Positions 43,718 to 52,748 are shown, numbered from the stretch's first letter. The stretch is DNA of 64,000 nt from Bradyrhizobium sp. CCGB12 (GCF_024199845.1 NZ_JANADO010000001.1:3348001-3412000); one strand, 5' to 3'. Notes: generated by a model from the sequence alone, not told the origin. Numbers and translations: made by a program.

Positions 43718-44818
43718 ATGGGTCGAAAACGCACCAAGTCAGGCAAAATCCGGCTGGCGGAAGTCGCCGAGCTTGCTGGCGTCAGCCCGATCACGGCGTC
43801 CCGCTTCTTCCGTAATCCGGAAGCGCTGTCGGTTGCCAAGCGGACGCGGGTCGAGAGCGCCGCCAAGGAGCTCGGCTATGTGCCGAACCTTGCAGCACGC
43901 GCGCTGGCCTCGCAACGCACCGAAGTGATCGGTGTATTGATCCCCTCGCTCACCAATAACGTGTTCTCGGACGTGCTGCGCGGCATCTATGACGCCTCCG
44001 AAGGCAGCCGCTACTCGATCCAGCTGTCCAATACACGCTACAGCATCCTCCAGGAGGAGAAGCTGCTGCGGCTGTTTCTCGCGCAGAAGCCCGCCGGGCT
44101 GATCGTCACCGGCATCGACCAGACCGCGGAATCGCGCGCGATGCTGGAGGTCGCCGATTGCCCGATCGTGCAGATCATGGAGACCGGCCCCAATCCGGTC
44201 GACATGATGATCGGCTTTTCGCACTATGATGCAGCGCGCGCGGCGGTGGCCCATCTGTTCGCGCAGGGTCACCGCAAGGTCGGCTTCGTCGGCGCGCGCA
44301 TGGATCCGCGGGTACAGCGACGACTGGACGGATATGTCTCGGCCATGAAGGACGCCGCGCTGTTCGAGCAGCGCCTCGTCGTCACGACCGCGACACCGAC
44401 ATCGGTGACGCTCGGCGGCGCCCTGTTCACTGATCTGCTCGCGCGCGAGCCCGACATCGATGCGGTGTTCTGTGCCAATGACGACCTCGCGCTCGGCGTG
44501 CTGTTCGAATGCCGGCGCCGGGAGATTGCGGTCCCCGAGCAGATCGCGATCGTCGGATTCAACGACCTCGAATTCATGGCCTCCGCCGTCCCCACCCTCA
44601 CCAGCGTGCGCACCAACCGCTACGAGATGGGGAAAACGGCCGCGACCATGCTGATCGAGGCAATTGAAGGTCGGCGGCCCGAGCAGCCGGTGCTCGATCT
44701 CGGCTTCAAGGTGATCGAGCGGCAAAGCTCGTCGTCGCGGCGTTCGGATAACAGGCCGGCCGCTTCGGGCGCCGGCGCCGCGAACAAAATGGTAGCGTTA
44801 CCAAGTAGCCATGACTAG
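43718..44818 (+). CDS. LacI-family transcriptional regulator
   Basis: 366-residue repressor. The N-terminal HTH is IRLAEVAELAGVSPITASRFFRNPEALS, followed by the hinge and a periplasmic-binding-protein-like sensor domain (EVIGVLIPSLTNNVFSDVL, GLIVTGIDQT, VFCANDDLALGVLFECRRR). It probably responds to a sugar or sugar acid. It stands between the sugar operon and the dehydratase operon, and operator-like sites occur on both sides. Its last codons overlap operator 2. Confidence 0.92.
   Translation: MGRKRTKSGKIRLAEVAELAGVSPITASRFFRNPEALSVAKRTRVESAAKELGYVPNLAARALASQRTEVIGVLIPSLTNNVFSDVLRGIYDASEGSRYSIQLSNTRYSILQEEKLLRLFLAQKPAGLIVTGIDQTAESRAMLEVADCPIVQIMETGPNPVDMMIGFSHYDAARAAVAHLFAQGHRKVGFVGARMDPRVQRRLDGYVSAMKDAALFEQRLVVTTATPTSVTLGGALFTDLLAREPDIDAVFCANDDLALGVLFECRRREIAVPEQIAIVGFNDLEFMASAVPTLTSVRTNRYEMGKTAATMLIEAIEGRRPEQPVLDLGFKVIERQSSSSRRSDNRPAASGAGAANKMVALPSSHD
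44790..44803. promoter_or_regulatory. LacI-type operator 2
   Basis: TGGTAGCGTTACCA is a near-perfect palindrome (12 of 14 positions symmetric) of classical LacI/GalR form. It lies inside the 3' end of lacI and 138 bp before the dehydratase start. It is the better of two related sites, suggesting the same LacI protein controls the plus-strand operon. Confidence 0.7.
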
Positions 44819-44940
44819 TATCGCACTTGTGAGGAAATGACCCGCCAGCGGGCCCGCAGACCATCGCTCGCGCCGCTGGGCATCGCACAAGCCGCCACAT
44901 TGAAACGGACGCCAGTGCGTTTGCATTGCAGGAGAGACCA

Positions 44941-46767
44941 ATGACAAAAAAGCCAACCAATGGGCACGCTGCCGGCAACGGCGCTCGCCGCCACCTTCGC
45001 TCGCAGGAATGGTTCAACAACCCGCATAATCCGGGCATGACCGCGCTCTATATGGAGCGGTATTTGAACTACGGCCTCACCCGCGCCGAGCTTCAGTCCG
45101 GCAAGCCGATCATCGGCATCGCGCAGACCGGCAACGACCTCTCCCCCTGCAACCGCCACCATATCGAACTCGCGCACCGTGTCCGCGAAGGCATCCGCGA
45201 GGCCGGTGGCATTGCGATGGAGTTCCCGACCCATCCGATCCAGGAGACCGGCAAGCGTCCGACCGCGGCGCTCGACCGCAATCTCGCCTATCTCGGCCTC
45301 GTCGAAATCCTCTACGGCTATCCGCTCGACGGCGTCGTGCTGACCACCGGCTGCGACAAGACCACGCCGGCCTGCATGATGGCGGCGGCGACCGTCAACC
45401 TGCCCGCGATCGTGCTGTCGGGCGGCCCGATGCTCAACGGCTGGCATGCCGGCGAGCGCACCGGCTCAGGCACCATCGTCTGGAAGTCGCGCGAGCGGCT
45501 TGCCGCCGGCGAGATCGACTATGAAGAGTTCATGGAGATCGTGGCCTCCTCGGCGCCCTCGGTCGGCCATTGCAACACCATGGGCACCGCCTCGACCATG
45601 AACGGGCTTGCCGAAGCGCTCGGATTCTCGCTGCCGGGCTGCGCGGCGATCCCCGCGCCCTATCGCGAGCGCGGCCAGATCGCCTACGAGACCGGCAAGC
45701 GCATCGTCGAGATGGTCTGGGAGGATTTGAAACCTTCGGACATCCTGACCCGCAAGGCGTTCGAGAACTGCATCGTGATCAATTCGGCGATCGGCGGCTC
45801 GACCAACGCGCCGATCCACATCAACGCCCTCGCCCGCCACATCGGCGTCGAGCTCTCGATCGACGACTGGCAGAAGTTCGGCCACGACGTGCCGCTGCTG
45901 GTCAACATGCAGCCGGCCGGCTTCTATCTCGGCGAGGAATTCCACCGCGCCGGCGGCGTGCCGGCCGTGGTGCGCGAGCTGATGAAGCACAAGCGCATCC
46001 ATGAGGACGCGGTCACCGTCAACGGACGCGGCATCGGCGAGAACTGCAAGGACGCGCCGAAGCCGGACAGCGACGTGATCTGGGCTTACGACAAGCCGCT
46101 GGTGAAGGACGCCGGCTTCCTGGTGCTGAGGGGCAATCTGTTCGATTCCGCGATCATGAAGACCAGCGTGATCTCGAAGGAATTTCGCGACCGCTATCTC
46201 AACAACCCCAAAGACCTCAACGCCTTCGAAGGCCGCGCCATCGTGTTCGAGGGGCCGGAGGATTATCACGAGCGGATCGACGATGCCTCGCTCGACATCG
46301 ACGAGCGCTGCGTGCTGTTCATCCGCGGCACCGGGCCGATCGGCTACCCCGGTGGCGCCGAGGTCGTGAACATGCAGCCGCCGGCGGCATTGATCAAACG
46401 CGGCATCCTGTCCCTGCCCTGCATCGGCGACGGCCGCCAGTCCGGCACCTCGGGCTCACCCTCGATCCTGAACGCTTCGCCCGAAGCCGCCGCCAATGGC
46501 GGGCTTGCGATCCTGAGGACCGGCGACAAGGTGCGCATCGACCTCAACAAGGGCAGCGCCAACATCCTGATCCCGGACGACGAGGTGAAGAAGCGCCATG
46601 CCGAGCTGATGGCGGATGGCGGGTTCAAGCATCCGGCGAACCAGACGCCGTGGCAGGAGATCTACCGCAATACCGTCGGCCAGCAATCGACCGGCGCCTG
46701 CATGGAGCTCGCGACGAGGTACCAGAACGTCGCCGGCACGTTTGGCGTAGCGCGGGATAATCACTAG
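44941..46767 (+). CDS. IlvD/Edd-family dehydratase (sugar-acid dehydratase)
   Basis: 608-residue Fe-S dehydratase that removes water from a sugar acid to give a 2-keto-3-deoxy acid. The cluster cysteines are visible as Cys70 (NDLSPC), Cys138 (TTGCDKTTP) and Cys211 (SVGHCNTMG); Lys140 is the carbamylated lysine position. Length and the [22 protein letters not shown] opening fit L-arabinonate, D-xylonate or related dehydratases more than Edd or IlvD. A GGAGA site precedes the ATG at 44941. It probably feeds the KDG kinase and KDPG aldolase of the opposing operon. Confidence 0.9.
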   Translation: MTKKPTNGHAAGNGARRHLRSQEWFNNPHNPGMTALYMERYLNYGLTRAELQSGKPIIGIAQTGNDLSPCNRHHIELAHRVREGIREAGGIAMEFPTHPIQETGKRPTAALDRNLAYLGLVEILYGYPLDGVVLTTGCDKTTPACMMAAATVNLPAIVLSGGPMLNGWHAGERTGSGTIVWKSRERLAAGEIDYEEFMEIVASSAPSVGHCNTMGTASTMNGLAEALGFSLPGCAAIPAPYRERGQIAYETGKRIVEMVWEDLKPSDILTRKAFENCIVINSAIGGSTNAPIHINALARHIGVELSIDDWQKFGHDVPLLVNMQPAGFYLGEEFHRAGGVPAVVRELMKHKRIHEDAVTVNGRGIGENCKDAPKPDSDVIWAYDKPLVKDAGFLVLRGNLFDSAIMKTSVISKEFRDRYLNNPKDLNAFEGRAIVFEGPEDYHERIDDASLDIDERCVLFIRGTGPIGYPGGAEVVNMQPPAALIKRGILSLPCIGDGRQSGTSGSPSILNASPEAAANGGLAILRTGDKVRIDLNKGSANILIPDDEVKKRHAELMADGGFKHPANQTPWQEIYRNTVGQQSTGACMELATRYQNVAGTFGVARDNH

Positions 46768-46786
46768 AAGCCACACCGTCATTGCG

Positions 46787-46893
46787 AGCGAAGCGAAGCA
46801 ATCCAGTCTGCCTTACCGGAAAGACTCTGGATTGCTTCGTCGCACCAGCGCAAAATTGCTCCGCAATTTTGTCGCGGGCTCCTCGCAATGACG
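46787..46893. repeat. intergenic inverted-repeat element
   Basis: Outer arms CGTCATTGCGAG (46787-46798) and CTCGCAATGACG (46882-46893) are perfect. Inside, CAAAATTGC (46851-46859) pairs with GCAATTTTG (46863-46871), and AGCAATCCAG pairs with CTGGATTGCT, giving a branched structure. It resembles widespread rhizobial intergenic repeats. It lies between the dehydratase and the first SDR and does not contain a gene. Confidence 0.75.
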
Positions 46894-46931
46894 TTGGGTT
46901 GGCTTTGGAATGAACATAAGGGAGAACGAAC

Positions 46932-47663
46932 ATGGCAGACCGCCTCAAGGGAAAGCGCGCCGTCGTCACGGCAGCGGCAGCAGGCATCGGGCGCGCATGT
47001 GCCATCGCATTCGCGCGTGAGGGTGCAACCGTCATTGCCACCGACATCAACGAGAGCGGCATTGCTGGCTTGACCAAGGAAGGCATCGCCGAGGTCGCAA
47101 AACTCGACGTCCGCAACACCGCCGACGTCAACGCTTTCGCCAAGCGCGTCGGCAAGATCGACATCCTGCTCAACGCGGCCGGCTTCGTGCATCACGGCAC
47201 CATCCTGGAGTGCTCGGAAGAGGATTTTGATTTCTCGTTCGACCTCAACGTCAAATCCATGCACCGGACCATCCGGGCGTTCCTGCCCGAGATGCTGGCG
47301 GGCGGCGGCGGCAGCATCGTCAACATCTCGTCCTGCGCGGCCTTGAGGCCGCCGGCGAACCGCTACGTTTACAGCTCGTCGAAGGCGGCGGTGTCGCTGC
47401 TCTCGCGCGCGGTCGCGCTGGACTTCATCACCAAGGGCATCCGCTGCAACTCGATCTGCCCCGGCACCGTCGAGACGCCCTCGATGCTCGACCGCGCCGC
47501 CGCGCAGGGGCCGCAGGGCAAGGAGATGTTCATCTCGCGCCAGAAGATGGGCCGGCTCGGCACCGCCGACGAGATCGCAGCGATGGCGGTCTATCTTGGC
47601 AGTGACGAAAGCGCGTTCACCACCGGCGTCGACCTCGTCGTCGACGGCGGCTACATGCTCTGA
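46932..47663 (+). CDS. short-chain dehydrogenase/reductase, 2-keto-3-deoxy-sugar-acid dehydrogenase-like
   Basis: 243-residue classical SDR. The cofactor motif reads TAAAAGIG rather than the usual TGxxxGIG, a form seen in BDH2-like and 2-keto-3-deoxy-L-fuconate dehydrogenases. The catalytic NISS, YSSSK and the GTVETPS loop are present. It lies downstream of the dehydratase and may oxidise the 2-keto-3-deoxy acid made there, an alternative to the kinase/aldolase route. The substrate assignment is inference. Confidence 0.85.
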   Translation: MADRLKGKRAVVTAAAAGIGRACAIAFAREGATVIATDINESGIAGLTKEGIAEVAKLDVRNTADVNAFAKRVGKIDILLNAAGFVHHGTILECSEEDFDFSFDLNVKSMHRTIRAFLPEMLAGGGGSIVNISSCAALRPPANRYVYSSSKAAVSLLSRAVALDFITKGIRCNSICPGTVETPSMLDRAAAQGPQGKEMFISRQKMGRLGTADEIAAMAVYLGSDESAFTTGVDLVVDGGYML

Positions 47664-47680
47664 CGCCAAGGGCCGCCAAC

Positions 47681-48427
47681 ATGAACAAGATCGACCTCAA
47701 CGGCCGCGTTGCCATCGTCACCGGCGGCGCGCAGGGCTTTGGCCGCGCCATCACCGAACGCTTCGTCGCCTCTGGTGCGAAAGTCGCGATCTGGGATTTC
47801 GATGCTGCGCTGGCCGAGAAAACCGCAAAGGAAATCGGCGACGGCGCCCGCGTGTTCAAGGTCGACGTCACCGACACCGCGGCGGTCGAGCAGGCCCGCG
47901 ATGCGACGCTCGCCGCCTTCGGCAAGATCGACATCCTCGTCAACAATGCCGGCATCGCCGGCGTCAACAAGCCGGTCTGGGAGACGGATCTCGAGGAATG
48001 GCGCAAGGTGCTGCGCATCAACCTCGACGGCCCCTTCATCGTCTGCAAGGCGATCGTGCCCACCATGCTCAAGCAGAAATACGGGAGGATCGTGAACATC
48101 GCCTCGATCGCCGGCAAGGAAGGCAATCCGAACGCCTCGCACTATTCGGCGTCCAAGGCCGGCCTGATCGCGCTGACGAAGTCGCTCGGCAAGGAGCTCG
48201 CAGCGCACGACATCCTCGTCAACGCGGTGACACCGGCGGCGGCGAAGACCGCGATCTTCGACCAGATGACGCAGCAGCATATCGACTTCATGCTGTCGAA
48301 GATTCCGAAGGCGCGCTTCGTGCTGGTGGAAGAGCTGGCCGCGATGGTGAGCTGGCTTGCATCGGAGGACTGCGCGTTCTCCACCGGCGCGGTGTTCGAC
48401 ATCTCAGGCGGGCGTGCTACCTATTGA
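47681..48427 (+). CDS. short-chain dehydrogenase/reductase (FabG-like sugar dehydrogenase)
   Basis: 248-residue classical SDR with TGGAQGFGRA, NNAGIAGVN, NIASIAG and YSASKAGL. It follows the first SDR by 17 bp. In sugar-acid operons such an enzyme usually oxidises the free sugar to its lactone, which would supply the dehydratase. Exact sugar unknown. Confidence 0.87.
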   Translation: MNKIDLNGRVAIVTGGAQGFGRAITERFVASGAKVAIWDFDAALAEKTAKEIGDGARVFKVDVTDTAAVEQARDATLAAFGKIDILVNNAGIAGVNKPVWETDLEEWRKVLRINLDGPFIVCKAIVPTMLKQKYGRIVNIASIAGKEGNPNASHYSASKAGLIALTKSLGKELAAHDILVNAVTPAAAKTAIFDQMTQQHIDFMLSKIPKARFVLVEELAAMVSWLASEDCAFSTGAVFDISGGRATY

Positions 48428-48434
48428 GGACATC

Positions 48435-48826
48435 ATGATCCGGGAAGGCGGATGCCTGTGCGGCGCGGTGAGGTTCAAGGCGGAGGCGAGCCGCTCAATG
48501 TGCGTATCTGCCATTGCCGCCTCTGCCAGAAGGCGATGGGCTCGCCCTACTTCGCCCGCGCGCAATTCGACCAGCGCGCACTGACCGTCGAGGGCGATAC
48601 CGCCCTCTACGCCTCCTCCGAGAACATCGACCGCGTGTTCTGCAAGCGCTGCGGCACGCGCCTGTTCGCCTGGCGGCGCAACGGCACGCTGGCGGGCGTC
48701 GCGCTTGCGACGTTTGACGATCGCAACGCCTTCGCGCCGAGCGAGCACATCTGGGTCTCGGAAAAGCTCGCCTGGGTGAAGCTCGACGACGGCTTGATGC
48801 AATATCAGACGACGATTCCGGCGTGA
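48435..48826 (+). pseudogene. GFA-family (glutathione-dependent formaldehyde-activating-like) gene with a frameshift
   Basis: The ATG at 48435 gives the expected GFA start MIREGGCLCGAVRFKAEA with the first CxC pair. The frame then fails; the expected continuation EPLNVRICHCRLCQKAMGSP, the CKRCGTRLF cysteines and the rest of the domain are in another frame from about 48488 to the stop at 48826. One missing base near 48486-48488 would restore a normal ~130-residue protein (KAEGEPLNV). Read singly, neither half keeps all zinc cysteines. Either a recent inactivation or a sequencing error. Confidence 0.75.
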
Positions 48827-48828
48827 CG

Positions 48829-49740
48829 TCAGGATCGGCCTGAAGCGGACGCACCCGCTGCCTGAGCCCCCCGGCCTGTCGTCGTCGCGATCCAGATCCC
48901 GGCAAAGACCGCGAGGATGCCGGCCGCCAGATTCCAGCGCAGCGGCTCGTTCAGCAAATAGGCTCCGACCAGCGATGCCGTGATCGGATTGACCGTCACC
49001 GAGATCGCGACGCGTGTCGGCGTCGTCCGCTCCAATGCGAAGGCCCAGAGATAGAAGGTCAGCGCCGCGCCGAAAGCGCCGAGATAGACGGCGGCGAGCC
49101 ATTGCGGCGCGCCGAAATTCGCGACCGGCGCAAAGCTGCCCCGGGCGTAAGAGAGCAGGATGAGACAGGCCGCGCCTGCCGCCATGCTCATCGTGGTGAA
49201 TGCGATCGGGCTGGAGCGTCGGATCAGGGGCTTCGACCAGATGCCGTACAACGCCATGCAGAGCGCCGCCGCGATCATCAAGAGATCGCCGCGCCAGGCA
49301 CCAGCTGGCGCCGAGGTCAGGTCGGAGAGAAGTGCGACCGCAACGCCCAACGTCGCAATCACGACGCCGATCGATTTACGCCAGGTCAAAGCCTCAGCGC
49401 CCAGCGCAGCCCCGATCACGAGCGACAGCAGAGGCAGCGTCGACAAGGCGAGCGCGCCGCGCGCGGCGGTCGTGAACATCAGCGATGCATTGAACAGGAT
49501 CGGAAACAGGGCGAAGAACAACATGCCGAGCCCAATCGCGGCGACCCAGTCCGCCCGCATTGGCCAGCGATCGCCGCGCAGCAGCGTCAGCGGCAGCAGC
49601 AGGAGAAAGCCGATGCCGAACCGGAGCGAGCCGATCGCCAGCGGATCGAGGCTACTCACGAGATAGCGTGTGGCGCCGATCGAGGTGCCGCCCAGCGCGC
49701 TCGACAGCACGGCGGCCAAAACGCCTGAAATCTCCCCCAC
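48829..49740 (-). CDS. DMT-superfamily (EamA) transporter
   Basis: 303-residue ten-helix exporter with two EamA repeats. The start is a GTG at 49740 behind GGGAGG (MGEISGVLAAVLSSALGG). Helix motifs such as GTSIGATRYLVSSLDP and VGAYLLNEPLRWNLAAGILAVFAGI fit RhaT/EamA-type proteins. It is divergent from the LysR gene, which probably controls it. The substrate, perhaps an amino acid or metabolite, is unknown. Confidence 0.87.
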   Translation of the reverse strand: MGEISGVLAAVLSSALGGTSIGATRYLVSSLDPLAIGSLRFGIGFLLLLPLTLLRGDRWPMRADWVAAIGLGMLFFALFPILFNASLMFTTAARGALALSTLPLLSLVIGAALGAEALTWRKSIGVVIATLGVAVALLSDLTSAPAGAWRGDLLMIAAALCMALYGIWSKPLIRRSSPIAFTTMSMAAGAACLILLSYARGSFAPVANFGAPQWLAAVYLGAFGAALTFYLWAFALERTTPTRVAISVTVNPITASLVGAYLLNEPLRWNLAAGILAVFAGIWIATTTGRGAQAAGASASGRS

Positions 49741-49801
49741 AAACCCTCCCGTTGAACGGCTTTACAGGCAGCATAGGAGGCGCGCCGAAACAGGGAATGG
49801 A

Positions 49802-49834
49802 ATTTTCGTGATGCCAGGATAGATTTTCGTCATG
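49802..49834. promoter_or_regulatory. 12-bp direct repeat at lysR/DMT promoter
   Basis: ATTTTCGTGATG (49802-49813) and ATTTTCGTCATG (49823-49834) differ at one base and are 21 bp apart, two helical turns. The second copy includes the lysR start codon. Two aligned protein-binding sites on one DNA face are likely, fitting control by the LysR regulator. Confidence 0.45.
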
Positions 49835-50695
49835 AGCGCACCCGATCTCGATCCCGACCTGCTGAAGGCCTTTCTCGCGGTCGCCGAGCACCGTTCGTTC
49901 ACGCGCGCGGCCCATGCGCTCAACCGCACGCAATCGGCCGTGAGCGTCCAGATCAGGCGGCTGGAGGAGCGGCTCGGCACCAAGCTGTTTGTGCGCGCGC
50001 GGGCTGACGTCGTGCCGACGGCGACGGGCGAAGAGTTGCGCACCTATGCGCGGCGCATTCTCGCGCTCAACGCAGAGGCGGTCGGGGCACTCCGCGCACG
50101 CAAGGCCGACGCCGTGGTCCGTCTCGGCGTCATGGACGATTACGGCACCATCGTCATCCCGCCTCTGCTGGCGAGCTTTGCCAGGCACCATCCACTGGTC
50201 CGGGTCGAGATCGAGACCGGACTGACCGCGACGATGCCGGCCCGGCTCGGTGATGCCTACGACCTCGTCATCGCCATGCATCCGCAAGGATGCGGCGACG
50301 GCGAGCTATTGAGGCGCGAGCAGGCGGTCTGGGCGGCCGCCTCGTCCTATTGCGCCGCGGCGCAGGATCCCTTGCCCGTGGCGCTCTACCCGCCCGGGTG
50401 TCTGTTTCGGCAATGGGCCGCGGAGGCGCTCGACGCCGCCGGCCTGCCCTGGCGCCTCGCCTATGTCAGCCGGACGCTCGCAGCGGTCGAGACGATCGCG
50501 GCTCAAGGCCTCGCGGTGACGGTGGTGAAAGCCGGGACCCTGCCGGCGAAGCTTCGCACCCTGTCCGAGCGTGACGGCATGCCACCGTTGCCGGCGGCGG
50601 AGATCCGTCTCCACCGTGCGCGCGGGCTGTCATCCGCAAGTTCTCTCCTGGCAGATCATCTGCAACGGGCAATTTCGGAAATAGACGCCATATAA
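49832..50695 (+). CDS. LysR-family transcriptional regulator
   Basis: 287-residue LTTR. The HTH is DLLKAFLAVAEHRSFTRAAHALNRTQSAVSVQIRRLEERLGTKLF at residues 9-53, followed by the effector domain (VRLGVMDDYGTIVIPPLLASFARHHP). It is divergent from the EamA transporter, the usual layout for LysR control of an exporter. Its own start lies inside the direct repeat at 49802-49834, suggesting autoregulation. Confidence 0.9.
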   Translation: MSAPDLDPDLLKAFLAVAEHRSFTRAAHALNRTQSAVSVQIRRLEERLGTKLFVRARADVVPTATGEELRTYARRILALNAEAVGALRARKADAVVRLGVMDDYGTIVIPPLLASFARHHPLVRVEIETGLTATMPARLGDAYDLVIAMHPQGCGDGELLRREQAVWAAASSYCAAAQDPLPVALYPPGCLFRQWAAEALDAAGLPWRLAYVSRTLAAVETIAAQGLAVTVVKAGTLPAKLRTLSERDGMPPLPAAEIRLHRARGLSSASSLLADHLQRAISEIDAI

Positions 50696-50770
50696 CGGTA
50701 GATCGTAAAGGGTTGTGGCCCTATACGGCCTGCCTTGCAAAGCGCGGGCCGAACCGGAACGGATGAGCTG

Positions 50771-51451
50771 GTGAACATTTCCCTTTATGACTTGTCGGTG
50801 TGGGTGCTTCCCCTCGTGCTCGCGATCACTTTCCACGAGGCTGCGCACGCCTTCGTCGCGGACCGGCTCGGAGACAATACGGCCTCGCAACTCGGGCGGG
50901 TCAGCTTCAATCCTATCAGGCACATCGACCCTTTCGGCACGCTGATCCTGCCGGCGATGCTGCTGTTTGCGCATTCGCCGTTCCTGTTCGGCTACGCCAA
51001 GCCGGTGCCCGTGAATTTTCGCAAACTCAACAACCCCCGGCTCGACATGGTCTGGGTGGCGCTGGCCGGGCCCCTCACCAACATCCTGCTGGCGCTCGCC
51101 GCGGCCCTCGCCTTCCATGCTCTGCCGATGGTGCCCGCAAGCGCGGCGAAATGGGTTGCGGACAATCTCAAGAATGCGCTCATCATCAACGCGATCCTGG
51201 CAGTGTTCAACATGATGCCGATCCCGCCGCTCGACGGCGGGCGGGTGGCGGTCGGGCTGCTGCCGCGGCCCCTCGCCTTGCCGCTGGCCCGGCTCGAGCC
51301 GTTCGGTATGTTGATCCTGATCGGCCTCTTGATCCTGCTGCCGCTCGCGGGTTCGCAGTTCGGTCTAAATCTTGATGTTATCTCAGCAATACTGCGAACG
51401 TTGACCGGTTATGTGATTCAGGCTGTTCTCTTCCTGACCGGCAATGCGTAG
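50771..51451 (+). CDS. site-2 protease family (M50) intramembrane metalloprotease
   Basis: 226-residue polytopic membrane protease. The zinc motif HEAAH is at residues 22-26 of the form starting at GTG 50771, and the second metal motif is in FNMMPIPPLDGGRV. A FNPIRHIDPFGTLILPAM segment between them is typical of the minimal S2P group. The GTG at 50771 is preferred over a TTG at 50735, which would add 12 residues. Cleaves a membrane protein substrate of unknown identity; it lies alone upstream of a small membrane protein. Confidence 0.87.
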   Translation: MNISLYDLSVWVLPLVLAITFHEAAHAFVADRLGDNTASQLGRVSFNPIRHIDPFGTLILPAMLLFAHSPFLFGYAKPVPVNFRKLNNPRLDMVWVALAGPLTNILLALAAALAFHALPMVPASAAKWVADNLKNALIINAILAVFNMMPIPPLDGGRVAVGLLPRPLALPLARLEPFGMLILIGLLILLPLAGSQFGLNLDVISAILRTLTGYVIQAVLFLTGNA

Positions 51452-51495
51452 TTGACGGCGACACCCGAACACAAGCCGAAGGGCCAGAGGCCGAC

Positions 51496-51936
51496 TTGGT
51501 CAAAGCTGCCGATATGCTGATCGCGCGACGCGCGGATACCCGCGCCCGTGCGGATTTTGCCACCTGGAAGATGATGGCCAAGCTCAACGGCGCGTCCGCG
51601 CTGCCTCCCGAGGCTCAGGAGTTCCTTGCGAGCTACAAGAACCTGCTGGCGCAGATGAGCGAGGGCGAAGCCACCGAGGTCACCATCGGTGCGATCTACA
51701 AGGCCTACTATGCCGAGATGGGCGGTGCGGGAACCCCGCCCGACGTCCGCCCCCGCCCGAGCGAGCCGGCGGCGGACAATGTTACCGCCTTCCGTCGCCC
51801 GGCGCCGAAGCCGAAGAAGGCCGTCTCGTTCGGGCCGGCGGCATTCGCTGGAACCCAGAAACGGCCGCTGCCGGTGGCCCTGATCTTCGCCTGCCTGGTC
51901 GTGGTCTATGTCGGGATCCGGCTCTACTGGCGCTGA
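51496..51936 (+). CDS. hypothetical protein with C-terminal membrane anchor
   Basis: 146-residue protein of unknown family. The N-terminal half is helical and charged (RARADFATWKMMAKLNG, EAQEFLASYKNLLAQMSEGE); the middle is Pro/Arg-rich; the C-terminus is one membrane helix (LPVALIFACLVVVYVGIRLYW) ending in Arg. TTG at 51496 with an AGAGG site is used; an ATG at 51514 is an alternative. It lies 44 bp after the M50 gene and its 3' end overlaps tonB convergently by 13 bp. Function unknown. Confidence 0.65.
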   Translation: MVKAADMLIARRADTRARADFATWKMMAKLNGASALPPEAQEFLASYKNLLAQMSEGEATEVTIGAIYKAYYAEMGGAGTPPDVRPRPSEPAADNVTAFRRPAPKPKKAVSFGPAAFAGTQKRPLPVALIFACLVVVYVGIRLYWR

Positions 51937-52739
51937 GCCGTCTTCTTCTTTTTCTTGGCGTCCGGCGGCGTGAAGATGATGTCGACGGTGCGCTCGAACC
52001 GATCCTCAGTCAGCCCGGCCGGCGGCTGCGGGATCGGATCGGACTTGCGGACAATCGAGACTGCGGCCGCATCATAAGCCGCATCCCCGGACGACTCCAC
52101 GACGTCGACCGAAAGCACGTTTCCTCTGCGATTGATCGCAAAGCTCACTTTCACCTTCTGATTGTTCGGCTCCTTGCCCTCCGGATTGACCTTGTGGGCC
52201 GTGAGGTGCGCGCTGATCTTGCGGTTCCAGTCCGCCGTGATCCTCAGGATGTCCTTGCCAAGACCAAGCACCGGCGCCAGGGCCTTCTCCGCCTCGCGCG
52301 CGTCTTCATCGAGTGTCTGCCGTGCCGTCGCAACTGACGCCGGCGATGCCTCGGCAGCGGGTGTCTCGATGGCCGCGATCTTCGGATCCTCCTCTTCCGG
52401 CTTCTTCGAGATGTTTTCAGTGACGACCCGATCGGGATCTTCGACCTCTTGCGACTGATCCTTTGGCAGCTCGGTTTCCTTGGTCTCGGCCTTTTGCTCG
52501 GGAAGCGCCTGTTGCTCCTGCATCGCTTCGCTGTCAGGCCCCGGCGGAAGGTCGGTTTCGGGCGCCTTCGGCGAAGCCATCTCGACGGCGAACTCAGCGC
52601 CGGCCGCACCCAGACCATCGTCGTCGTCGTCGGCGCGCAGGTGCGCCAACGCGAGCGCGGCGCCACCCAGATGGAGCGCGAGCGCGGCCACCGCCGCCAG
52701 GATCCAAAGCTTCCGGGATGGTCTGGGTTCGTTCGACAT
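51924..52739 (-). CDS. tonB: energy-transducing protein TonB
   Basis: 271-residue TonB. One N-terminal membrane helix (LWILAAVAALALHLGGAALALAHL) is followed by an unusual acidic run (DDDDD), then a long charged periplasmic spacer rich in Glu/Lys/Pro and the C-terminal beta domain (KVKVSFAINRRGNVLSVDVVESSGDAAYDAAAVSIVRKSDPIP). It carries proton-motive energy from ExbBD to the receptor at 54894. It is last in the iron operon, 9 bp after exbD. Confidence 0.9.
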   Translation of the reverse strand: MSNEPRPSRKLWILAAVAALALHLGGAALALAHLRADDDDDGLGAAGAEFAVEMASPKAPETDLPPGPDSEAMQEQQALPEQKAETKETELPKDQSQEVEDPDRVVTENISKKPEEEDPKIAAIETPAAEASPASVATARQTLDEDAREAEKALAPVLGLGKDILRITADWNRKISAHLTAHKVNPEGKEPNNQKVKVSFAINRRGNVLSVDVVESSGDAAYDAAAVSIVRKSDPIPQPPAGLTEDRFERTVDIIFTPPDAKKKKKTAQRQ

Positions 52740-52748
52740 CGTGCGCCT

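Noticed and set aside
26399..46893. CRISPR array
   Set aside because: The repeats are isolated palindromes of different sequence, not evenly spaced direct repeats, and no cas gene is present.
48435..48826. Programmed frameshift in the GFA gene
   Set aside because: No slippery heptamer or downstream structure evident, and a single-base loss restores a normal gene; pseudogene or sequencing error is simpler.
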